A model generated the notes under the pieces. The model was given only the letters and a program-made list of their open reading frames with translations, searched no databases and had not been told where the DNA came from. From Thermoplasmata archaeon (lineage in GTDB: Archaea > Thermoplasmatota > SW-10-69-26): a stretch of 14,476 nucleotides of DNA. The position numbers and the translations under genes are program-made. The stretch spans positions 1 to 14,476 of the forward strand of contig PWVY01000133.1 of NCBI GenBank assembly GCA_003561665.1, in the 5' to 3' direction. Below are positions 7,306 to 13,898 of the stretch, in pieces (position 1 is the stretch's first letter; each line of letters opens with the position of its first letter).

Positions 7306-9327
7306 CCTTGACCGAGCGAGGATGGCCGAGATCAGGATCAGGCTGACGATGATGGTGAGGCCGATCCCTGGCGTCTGTTTGGTGTCTGACTCCTTGAAGA
7401 TGGGTTGCTTTTCGGGTTGCATTGTGGTCTCGGGCGTATCGGGGGTTGGTTCCGTCTCGAGGCGAGGTTCCATGGGGGGCGTGATGGTGTGGGTGAGCGA
7501 TGCGCCCAAAGGCCCGTTGGCTTCGGAGGGGGTTTTTTCGTCATCTTCGAAGGATAACTGGAGATCCTGGAAGGGGTGTGCGTGGATGGTGATGTTTTGC
7601 TCCTTGGCCGTGGTGGGCATGGTGAGGTGTTCTTCGGTTTCCTCGTAGCTGTCCAGGTCGTATCGTTGAGTGATCAGGGGTTGGTCGTCTGTTTCGATGG
7701 TTAGGGTTCCTTTGGTGGGGGATCCTGAGGTTTCACGCAGGAGGAACGTGAAGGATCCCGGGTCGATTTGCTCGAGGCCTTCGATCGTGATGTTTGCGGG
7801 GATGATCTCGACGTTGTTTCCGTTCACGTGGAGTTTGGCTTGGGTTTGAATGTCTGGGGGGGCTTCAAGCGAGAGGGTGCTGGTTCCTTGAGGGAGCTCG
7901 TTGAGGCTGATGGTCCCTTCGTCGTTCGTGAAACCGACCCCGTTGCCGTTGAGGCGTATGGCGATGTCTGCTGCTTTGGTCCCGTTCACGTATGCGAGCT
8001 GGAGAACATGCTCGGGGCCGTCTTCAACCGTTATCGTTCCTTGTAGGGCTGTTTGGGCTTGGAGGGTGTAGGTGGCTTGGCGTCCTACGTCGAGGGTGAT
8101 GGGGCCGGGGTGGGTGGGTTGGAGAGTGGTGTCTTTGTTCGTGGTTCCGGTCACGGGTTCCGGTAGGGGTTCTCCGTGGGCTTGGAGGGGGGCGTTGATG
8201 GGGTCGCCATCGGCGTTGGCGGTGACTGTGAGGGATGTGGGTGTTCCCGTGGGGATGATTTGGGGGGCAGTGGTAATCGTTGGTTCTTGGAGGTGAAGGG
8301 TGCCTGCGTTCAGCGGTTGGTGCGTATCGTGAGGGTTGAGGATGATCCGGTAGGTTTGGGTGGGTAACGTGTCGAGGCGGTCGGCTTGGAGGCGTGCGTG
8401 GCCGTCGTCGAGCTTTGTTTGGAGGGTGGGGGCTGGTTGACCGATGGGTTCGATGCTTACGTGCCCTTCGAGGGGTTGATCGGTGGTTTCGATGGTCAGG
8501 TGGATGTCTTCGGAGAGGCCTTTCCACCAGGTGTCGTGGGATGCGGTGACGGTCGCTTTGTGGATGTGGATGAGGGGCATCTGGTGTCTGTTGTCTTCGT
8601 GTTCGCCGCGTAGGAAGAGATGGTATGTGCCTGGGGGGATGGGTGTTTGCGTGGTGAAGTGTGTGCGGGGGGTTTCGCTGGTGATGGCTTCGGTTTCTGG
8701 TGATTCTTCGATGTCTGTTGTGGTTGGCTTGTCCAGGGTCCTTGGGGTTTGTGGTTCGGGGTGGAGCGGGGTTCCTTGGACGTTCGTGTCGCCTTGTCGT
8801 ATGGCTTCTTTGTGTTCGCTTGCGACGAGGAAGGCTTGCGTTTCGGGATGTGCGTCGGTTTGCAGGTGGACGTGGTCTGTGATGTAGAGGGTGTATTCTT
8901 GGGGTTCGTCGTCTGCGGCGATGTGGAAGGCGTCTTCCTCTTCGGTTTCGGTACCGGCATCGGGGGCGGGGAGGCTGACGGGGCCGGAGGCGAGGTAGAA
9001 CGCGGCGGCGGATACGATGAGGAGGGTGGAGAGGGCGGTGATGGCGATGGCGAGGTAGAAACGGGTCCTTTGGGGGTTGAGGAGTTTCTTGCCGCGGGGG
9101 GTCAGACGGTAGTAGACCCAGACGCGTTCGTCTTCTTGGCGCTCGACGAGGCCGGATCGGACGAGCTTTTTCATGTGTTCGTGGATGGTGGCCTTGCGTA
9201 GGTCGAGCTGTTGGCTGAGTTCGGTGACGGTCATTCGTCGCCCTTGGAGGTGGCTTAGGATGTCCCTTCGGGTCTCAGAGGAGAGAACGTCGATCAAATC
9301 GGGGTCAAGCGGTAGCTCCTCCGGCAT
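7303..9327 (-). CDS. Membrane-anchored wHTH protein with large ectodomain
   Basis: This 674-residue protein is of a kind not recognised as a named family. Residues 8-85 form an ArsR/MarR-like winged helix (SSETRRDILSHL, then TVTELSQQLDLRKATIHEHM as helix-turn-helix, and a wing ERVWVYYRLTPRG). Residues 90-113 are a TM helix. About 530 residues follow outside the cell: an acidic, Thr/Pro-rich stretch, repeated beta-sandwich-like segments, and one that resembles a carboxypeptidase-regulatory/PEGA-type fold (DIAIRLNGNGVGFTNDEG). There is no Cys and there are three N-glycosylation sequons (NGT, NIT, NIT). A Pro/Thr/Glu-rich linker (about 590-650) leads to PGIG (653-656), a hydrophobic helix and ARSR, resembling an archaeosortase PGF-CTERM signal. 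It is likely a one-component regulator or envelope sensor joining DNA binding to the cell surface. ATG 9327 lies about 35 nt after a TATA-like box. The sense strand is unusually rich in A and C. Confidence 0.85.
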   Translation of the reverse strand: MPEELPLDPDLIDVLSSETRRDILSHLQGRRMTVTELSQQLDLRKATIHEHMKKLVRSGLVERQEDERVWVYYRLTPRGKKLLNPQRTRFYLAIAITALSTLLIVSAAAFYLASGPVSLPAPDAGTETEEEDAFHIAADDEPQEYTLYITDHVHLQTDAHPETQAFLVASEHKEAIRQGDTNVQGTPLHPEPQTPRTLDKPTTTDIEESPETEAITSETPRTHFTTQTPIPPGTYHLFLRGEHEDNRHQMPLIHIHKATVTASHDTWWKGLSEDIHLTIETTDQPLEGHVSIEPIGQPAPTLQTKLDDGHARLQADRLDTLPTQTYRIILNPHDTHQPLNAGTLHLQEPTITTAPQIIPTGTPTSLTVTANADGDPINAPLQAHGEPLPEPVTGTTNKDTTLQPTHPGPITLDVGRQATYTLQAQTALQGTITVEDGPEHVLQLAYVNGTKAADIAIRLNGNGVGFTNDEGTISLNELPQGTSTLSLEAPPDIQTQAKLHVNGNNVEIIPANITIEGLEQIDPGSFTFLLRETSGSPTKGTLTIETDDQPLITQRYDLDSYEETEEHLTMPTTAKEQNITIHAHPFQDLQLSFEDDEKTPSEANGPLGASLTHTITPPMEPRLETEPTPDTPETTMQPEKQPIFKESDTKQTPGIGLTIIVSLILISAILARSR

Positions 9328-9357
9328 GGACGCTGCCTGGGGCAGATTGTGGGGCGT

Positions 9358-9367
9358 TCCTTAATAG
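9358..9367 (-). promoter_or_regulatory. TATA-like box of the wHTH membrane protein gene
   Basis: On the minus strand this reads CTATTAAGGA-like sequence (CTATTAAGG), centred about 36 nt before the ATG at 9327, placing transcription start roughly 9 nt upstream of the ATG. No Shine-Dalgarno is seen before the ATG. Confidence 0.45.
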
Positions 9368-9377
9368 CATCTCGGGA

Positions 9378-9470
9378 GGGGTTCGGTGGAGACCGAACAG
9401 GTAGGCCTTCGCCGAACGGCGGCTTTAGAATCCTTCTAAACGGTATGTTCTTCGTTTCGGGGGTTCGGTG
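9378..9470. repeat. Cluster of GTTCGGT repeats and inverted repeats
   Basis: The 11-mer GGGGTTCGGTG occurs twice in direct orientation (9378-9388 and 9460-9470). The first copy forms a perfect inverted repeat with ACCGAAC (GTTCGGT 9381-9387, loop GGAG, ACCGAAC 9392-9398). A further inverted half-site GCCGAAC at 9411-9417 lies in the stem CGCCG-AA-CGGCG (9410-9421). Between the copies is TTTAGAA-TCC-TTCTAAA (9424-9440), a perfect 7-bp stem. The cluster lies upstream of the TATA-like box of the wHTH membrane protein and downstream of the oxidase genes, so it may be a regulator binding site or, for the AT-rich stem, the 3' end of the oxidase transcript. Confidence 0.55.
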
Positions 9471-9503
9471 TTCGCCTAACCCGGCCCGGTTCGTCGTCTT
9501 CGT

Positions 9504-10271
9504 TCAGAACCATTGGAGGTAGATGATGGCGTACACGAACACCCACACGAGGTCCACGAAGTGCCAGTAAATGGCGACGCCTTCCACGAACACATGACGG
9601 TGCGCCGTGAATTGATCGTGGACGAAGGTGCGGTAGGCGACGACGATCAGCGCGATCAGGCCACCGATCACGTGGATCCCGTGCGTTCCCGTGAGCATGT
9701 AGAAGGTGGCCGCGAAGTGGCTGTGTGTGAGCGTCAACCCTGCCCCGATCAGCGAGATGTACTCGTAAATCTGCCCACCGATGAAGATGGAACCTAGCAA
9801 GATGGTGAGCAACAGATGCCCTTTGAACATGCGCTTGTTGCCTGCTCGAAGCGCTGCGTGCGCCCAGTGCATCGTGGCCCCGCTGAGCAGGAGGATGATC
9901 GTGAAGATGCCTGTGATCACGACAGGTAGCTCGACGCCTGCGGGGGGCCATACGGGGGCTTGGGCCCGGTAGTTGAAGTATGCCGCGAAGAGGGCCCCGA
10001 AGATCATGATCTCGCTTCCGATGAAGAGCAAGATGCCCCAGCGTGCGGGCGCGTGGCCCGTTCCGACCATCTCGTTCCACCAGCGTCGGTCCTCGTGAAG
10101 CCATCCAAGCCCGGTGAGGGCGAAGATGCCCGCGCCAACGAACACCCACGGAGTGCCGAGGATGAGGCCTACGAGGACGGCCGTGATGCCAAGAGCGACG
10201 AGCAATGGCCAGATGCTCCCATGGTGGGGCAGTTCATACTCGAGTCCTTTTGGGTGATCGCCGCTGGCCAT
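9504..10271 (-). CDS. coxC: Heme-copper oxidase subunit III
   Basis: This 255-residue multi-spanning subunit (also called CtaE) of the aa3-type oxidase supports proton uptake and stability of subunit I. Family features are GILLFIGSEIMIFGALFAAY with the conserved Glu in helix III, TFYMLTGTHGIHVIGG, and the end YWHFVDLVWVFVYAIIYL. About seven hydrophobic helices are visible; unlike short two-helix-deleted versions, the N-terminal pair (about 20-60) is present. Its ATG follows the subunit I stop without any gap (TAAATG), and GGAGG inside the end of coxA (10280-10284 on the complementary strand) lies 8 nt upstream, so the two genes are coupled. Confidence 0.96.
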   Translation of the reverse strand: MASGDHPKGLEYELPHHGSIWPLLVALGITAVLVGLILGTPWVFVGAGIFALTGLGWLHEDRRWWNEMVGTGHAPARWGILLFIGSEIMIFGALFAAYFNYRAQAPVWPPAGVELPVVITGIFTIILLLSGATMHWAHAALRAGNKRMFKGHLLLTILLGSIFIGGQIYEYISLIGAGLTLTHSHFAATFYMLTGTHGIHVIGGLIALIVVAYRTFVHDQFTAHRHVFVEGVAIYWHFVDLVWVFVYAIIYLQWF

Positions 10272-11861
10272 TTAGGGTGCCTCCTTCGCTTCGGGCTTGG
10301 CTTCGGTCGCTGTTGGAACCTCGGGGGTTCGGGGTCCCCAATCGCCCTCTTCCCACTCGATGCGGCGGCTCCCGGTCCAGGGGTCCTCATCGACCGTCGG
10401 GCCTCGGGTGAACGACCACCAGCAGTTGATGAAGAAGGCAAGGATGCTTGCAGCGATGATGAAGCCCCCAATGGTGGAGGCTTGGTTCATCCCGACGAAC
10501 TCGGGGATAACGTAGTCGCTGATGCGCCGTCGCATCCCTTGCAAGCCGAGGATGAATTGCGGGAAGAACGTGACGTTGAACCCGATAAATTGCAGCCAGA
10601 AATGGATCTTGGATAGAGCCATGCTGTACATCTTCCCGCTGAACATGCGGGGCCACCAGTAGTAGAGCCCCGCGAAGATGCCGAACATGGCACCGCCGAC
10701 CATGGTGTAGTGGAAGTGCGCGACGACGAAGTACGTGTCGTGCACTTGCAGATCGAAGGGCACGCTGGCCAGCATGATGCCGGTGATGCCGCCGATGACG
10801 AAAAGCCAGATGAAGCCTAGAGCGAACAGCATCGGTGGCTTGATATCGATGATGCCTCCCCACATGGTGGCGAGCCAATTGAAGACCTTGATCCCTGTGG
10901 GCACGGCGATTATCAGGGACGTGATCATGAACCCGATGTCGGCTCGCGGGTCCATCCCGGTCGTGAACATATGATGGGCCCAGACGAGGAACCCAAGGGT
11001 GGCGATCGCGAGGATCGCGTAGGCCATCGAGTGGTATCCGAAGATGGGACGGTTGCTGAATTTAGAGATGACTTCGCTGATGATGCCGAACGCTGGCAAG
11101 ATCAGCACGTACACCTCAGGGTGGCCGAAGAACCAGAACAGGTGTTGGTAGAGAATCGGATCGCTTTCAGGCCCCGTGAAGAACACGGTTCCAAGGTTCC
11201 TGTCAAAGAGGAGGAAAATGAACGCGATCGTTGCGACGGGAAGGGAGAACAGCAGGAGAAGGGACGTGGCCATTTGGGCCCAGCAGAACAGAGACATGTT
11301 GTGCAGGCCGACGTCCTTGGCGCGCATCGTGAAGATGGTTGCCAGGAAGTTCACGCTTGCAAGCGTTGATGAGATGCCCAGGAGGATGAGGGCTACGAGC
11401 CAGAAGTCGAGCCCAATGTTCGGGTCGAGAGTGGAGAGGGGGGGATAACCGGTCCATCCCACGTTCACGGTTACGATGCCTGGGATGACGAGCCCGATCG
11501 TGAGCAGAAGCCCTGCCGGCATGATCATCCACAGGGAGAGCGCGTTCACACGCGGGAACGCCATGTCGGGGGCTTTAAGCATCAGCGGCACGAAGTAGTT
11601 CCCGAAGCCGGCCAGGGCGGGCATGATCCACAGGAAGATCATGACGGTCCCATGGAGGCTGAAGAGCTGGTCGAACGTGCCCCCGCTAATGAGCACCTGT
11701 CCTGGGTAGAACAGCTCCATACGTACAAGCAGGGCGGAGATCCCGCCGATGATGAAGAAGAAAACTCCAGCCCACCAGTACATGATGCCGATCTTCTTGT
11801 GATCGGTCGTAGTGAGCCAGGACCGGATTTTCGAGGCTCTGTCGTTGGACGTCTCCGCCAT
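10272..11861 (-). CDS. coxA: Heme-copper oxidase subunit I (A1-type)
   Basis: This 529-residue, twelve-helix catalytic subunit (CtaD) reduces O2 to water at a heme-CuB centre and pumps protons. Ligands visible: low-spin heme His70 and His384, high-spin heme His382, CuB His247, His296 and His297, and the cross-linked Tyr251 in HPEVY. Proton paths are of the A1 type: D-channel Asp99 with Asn88 and Asn106, Glu249 in HPEVY, and K-channel Lys325 in PTGIKVFNW. The C-terminal 45 residues are hydrophilic and acidic (Glu/Pro/Ala-rich). The open frame reaches 11924, but the conserved N-terminus (SWLTTTDHKKIGIMYW) fits ATG 11861. It is divergent from subunit II and followed directly by subunit III. Confidence 0.98.
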   Translation of the reverse strand: MAETSNDRASKIRSWLTTTDHKKIGIMYWWAGVFFFIIGGISALLVRMELFYPGQVLISGGTFDQLFSLHGTVMIFLWIMPALAGFGNYFVPLMLKAPDMAFPRVNALSLWMIMPAGLLLTIGLVIPGIVTVNVGWTGYPPLSTLDPNIGLDFWLVALILLGISSTLASVNFLATIFTMRAKDVGLHNMSLFCWAQMATSLLLLFSLPVATIAFIFLLFDRNLGTVFFTGPESDPILYQHLFWFFGHPEVYVLILPAFGIISEVISKFSNRPIFGYHSMAYAILAIATLGFLVWAHHMFTTGMDPRADIGFMITSLIIAVPTGIKVFNWLATMWGGIIDIKPPMLFALGFIWLFVIGGITGIMLASVPFDLQVHDTYFVVAHFHYTMVGGAMFGIFAGLYYWWPRMFSGKMYSMALSKIHFWLQFIGFNVTFFPQFILGLQGMRRRISDYVIPEFVGMNQASTIGGFIIAASILAFFINCWWSFTRGPTVDEDPWTGSRRIEWEEGDWGPRTPEVPTATEAKPEAKEAP

Positions 11862-11883
11862 CGGCGCGAGGCAGATGTGGACT

Positions 11884-11892
11884 CCATAGAAA
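11884..11892 (-). promoter_or_regulatory. Possible TATA-like box of coxA
   Basis: On the minus strand TTTTCTATG-like sequence is centred about 27 nt before the coxA ATG at 11861, which would give a leaderless transcript. The match to the TATA consensus is weak and no Shine-Dalgarno precedes the ATG. Confidence 0.3.
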
Positions 11893-11950
11893 ACGTTATC
11901 GTCTCCCTTTTGGCAGCCTAGCATGGCACGCCCGCCCGTGTCTCACAACG

Positions 11951-11957
11951 CTTTTGA
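11951..11957 (+). promoter_or_regulatory. Possible TATA-like element of coxB
   Basis: CTTTTGA is the most AT-rich short stretch before the coxB ATG (11988), centred about 34 nt upstream. This is a weak match. The whole 126-nt divergent gap with coxA holds no other obvious promoter-like element for this strand. Confidence 0.2.
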
Positions 11958-11987
11958 GGAGGGTCTGTTGTCGCAGGTGCGAAGCCC

Positions 11988-13301
11988 ATGCGTTCGGCCC
12001 CCATCGGCCTGCTTGGAATCCTCCTTGGCCTCAGTCCCACAGCTGCCGCGTCAACGTGGGGTATGCCGGAGGTCATCAACGACCGCCTGGCCTTGAAGAC
12101 TGACCTCTACATCCAGATGTTGTTCCTCGGAGCGCTCGTCTTCATCGTCGTGTTCGGGTGGATGGCGTTGAACCTCCTGAAGTTCCGGCCGGGAGGAGAC
12201 GGAAAAGCATCGGACGAAGAGCACCGTGGGTCCATCAAAGCCGAGCTTGTGTGGACCATCATTCCTCTCCTCATCGTTGCCTGGATCGGGTTCGTGAGCG
12301 CCGAAGGGCTCTTCGAGCTTGAAGAGATGGGAGACAACCCCGCTACGATCGAGATCGAAGCGAACGCTTACCAATGGTTCTGGGAGTTTGATTACGGCGA
12401 CGATGTCGTTATGCGGCAAAGCCCCGGTGCTGGCGGGAGCCTCGAAGGGGAAGAGCCGTTCTTAATACCCGCCGGAGAACCGGTCACGGTGAACGTCACC
12501 GGTCAAGATGTTCAGCATGCATTCAAGATCACGAACCTCGGCGTGATGGTCGACGCGATCCCGTTCTCTGACAACTTCATCACGTTCACCGCGCCCGAAG
12601 GCGAGTACCTCATCCAGTGCGCGGAGATGTGCGGCAACCCCGGGCATGCTTACATGAACGCCTGGGTGCATGCGGTTCCACCCGGTGAGTTCGTGGAATG
12701 GCTCGACGAGAAACGCGCGGAAGTCCGCGAGGTCGAGGCTCAACACACGGTTGACATCGTTCTCACCGAGGACGGGTTCGACCAGGACGAATACCTCGGT
12801 GTGGGACAAGTCGACAACGTGTTCAACGTCACGAACGAAGGAGACGAGGAGCGTTCCTTCGCGATCGAGGATACGAACCTCACCGGCGACGTGCCTGCGG
12901 GAGAGACGGTCCTCTTCAACACGACGCTTGAGGCAGGAGCGTACACCATGACCAGCAACGACGATACGGCGACCCTCAACGTTGAAGAACCCGAGGTCGT
13001 CACCGTGGAACTGGACGAATGGGAAGTTCGCTCGGACGTGACGACTTTCGAAGTGGGTCAACCCTACGTTCTTGAGGTGTTGAACCCCGGCGTGAGCTTG
13101 CACAACCTATGGATCGGTGAACCCACCCCCGCCGGTGAAGCTGAGACGCTGCTCTGGGCGTCCGAGGATCTGCGCTCGGGGGAGAGCGACACGATGCTCA
13201 TCATCCCCCAAGAGGAGCACGTCGGCACCTGGGAATGGTGGTGCGAGATCTCTGGACACTACGCCCAGGGCATGTTCGACACCATCACCATCGTCGAGTG
13301 A
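11988..13301 (+). CDS. coxB: Heme-copper oxidase subunit II fused to cupredoxin domains
   Basis: This 437-residue subunit (CtaC) receives electrons and passes them through CuA to subunit I. It has a signal peptide (about 1-22, cut near TAAAS), two TM helices (about 41-64 and 86-105), the aromatic patch YQWFWEF, and a CuA domain with every ligand: His177, Cys211, Glu213 (backbone), Cys215, His220, Met223. Ordinary subunit II would end near residue 250. Here a metal-free cupredoxin-like module follows (about 252-333, no Cys), then a second module (about 337-437) with His372 and C-x4-H-x4-M (Cys419, His424, Met429), the ligand pattern of plastocyanin-like type 1 copper proteins. The fused blue-copper domain probably serves as built-in electron donor to CuA, as fused cytochrome c does in caa3 oxidases. 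The gene is divergent from coxA-coxC, not in their operon. Confidence 0.96.
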   Translation: MRSAPIGLLGILLGLSPTAAASTWGMPEVINDRLALKTDLYIQMLFLGALVFIVVFGWMALNLLKFRPGGDGKASDEEHRGSIKAELVWTIIPLLIVAWIGFVSAEGLFELEEMGDNPATIEIEANAYQWFWEFDYGDDVVMRQSPGAGGSLEGEEPFLIPAGEPVTVNVTGQDVQHAFKITNLGVMVDAIPFSDNFITFTAPEGEYLIQCAEMCGNPGHAYMNAWVHAVPPGEFVEWLDEKRAEVREVEAQHTVDIVLTEDGFDQDEYLGVGQVDNVFNVTNEGDEERSFAIEDTNLTGDVPAGETVLFNTTLEAGAYTMTSNDDTATLNVEEPEVVTVELDEWEVRSDVTTFEVGQPYVLEVLNPGVSLHNLWIGEPTPAGEAETLLWASEDLRSGESDTMLIIPQEEHVGTWEWWCEISGHYAQGMFDTITIVE

Positions 13302-13374
13302 TGCCCCCTACACGCCATCCACCGGATGCGCTAAGCGGAACCTTCATCCCAGGTAACAGGGTACCCTCGGGTTG

Positions 13375-13851
13375 ATGCTATCGTTCGGCCACCTGTTGCT
13401 GATCGTGGCGGGCGTTGTTTCCCTCGTCGTCATCAGTGTTCTCGCCGCCCCTCTGCTCGCGAAAGGAACCGGCGGGAAACGGTGCGACCGATGCGGGAAC
13501 AGCATCCCAGCAGAAGCCCTTGAATGCTCGATGTGTGAAGCCCCGATGCGGACCGGTCTGGACGATGATGAGCCTATCGAGACGGTGCGGGACGAAGAGG
13601 AGAAACCGATACGTTTGACGGTTGAGGCGCCTAGACCTGGCGAGGATGGTTCCGTGATCAACCCGGGCGTTCCTCGAGGCTTGATCAAGGTGGCCGCCGT
13701 CGTCATGTTCATCGGCTTAGGAACCCGTGTTTTGGGTATGCTGGAACCCGCAGGGTTGACCATCGGCGTCCCGCATGCCCTCACGGCGGCCCTGACCGTC
13801 GTTGGGGGCCTTGCGATGTTCGCCGGGTTCATCGTGCTCGATATCGCATAG
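13375..13851 (+). CDS. Zinc-ribbon membrane protein, unknown function
   Basis: This 158-residue protein has a TM helix (about 5-27), then a rubredoxin-like/zinc-ribbon knuckle pair CDRCG ... CSMC (about 36-53) on the far side of the first helix, an acidic linker (about 60-98), and two further hydrophobic segments (about 101-120 and 128-155). The four cysteines in two CxxC pairs very likely bind one zinc. Similar zinc-ribbon plus TM proteins are frequent in archaea and mostly uncharacterised. ATG 13375 is preferred; a TTG at 13372 directly precedes it. No clear Shine-Dalgarno is seen. It lies 73 nt after coxB on the same strand, so co-transcription is possible. Confidence 0.82.
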   Translation: MLSFGHLLLIVAGVVSLVVISVLAAPLLAKGTGGKRCDRCGNSIPAEALECSMCEAPMRTGLDDDEPIETVRDEEEKPIRLTVEAPRPGEDGSVINPGVPRGLIKVAAVVMFIGLGTRVLGMLEPAGLTIGVPHALTAALTVVGGLAMFAGFIVLDIA

Positions 13852-13866
13852 GTGCCCGGCAAGCAC

Positions 13867-13875
13867 CTTATTACG
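13867..13875 (+). promoter_or_regulatory. TATA-like box of the SAM hydroxide adenosyltransferase gene
   Basis: CTTATTACG is centred about 27 nt before the ATG at 13899 in the 47-nt gap after the zinc-ribbon gene. No Shine-Dalgarno precedes the ATG, so a leaderless transcript is predicted. Confidence 0.5.
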
Positions 13876-13898
13876 CAGGATGGTGCTAATTGTGTGCC

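Noticed and set aside
8749..9201. Plus-strand frames inside the wHTH membrane protein gene
   Set aside because: They arise from the G/T-rich complement of that gene and give Gly/Val-rich low-complexity products; the minus-strand frame has a coherent domain order.
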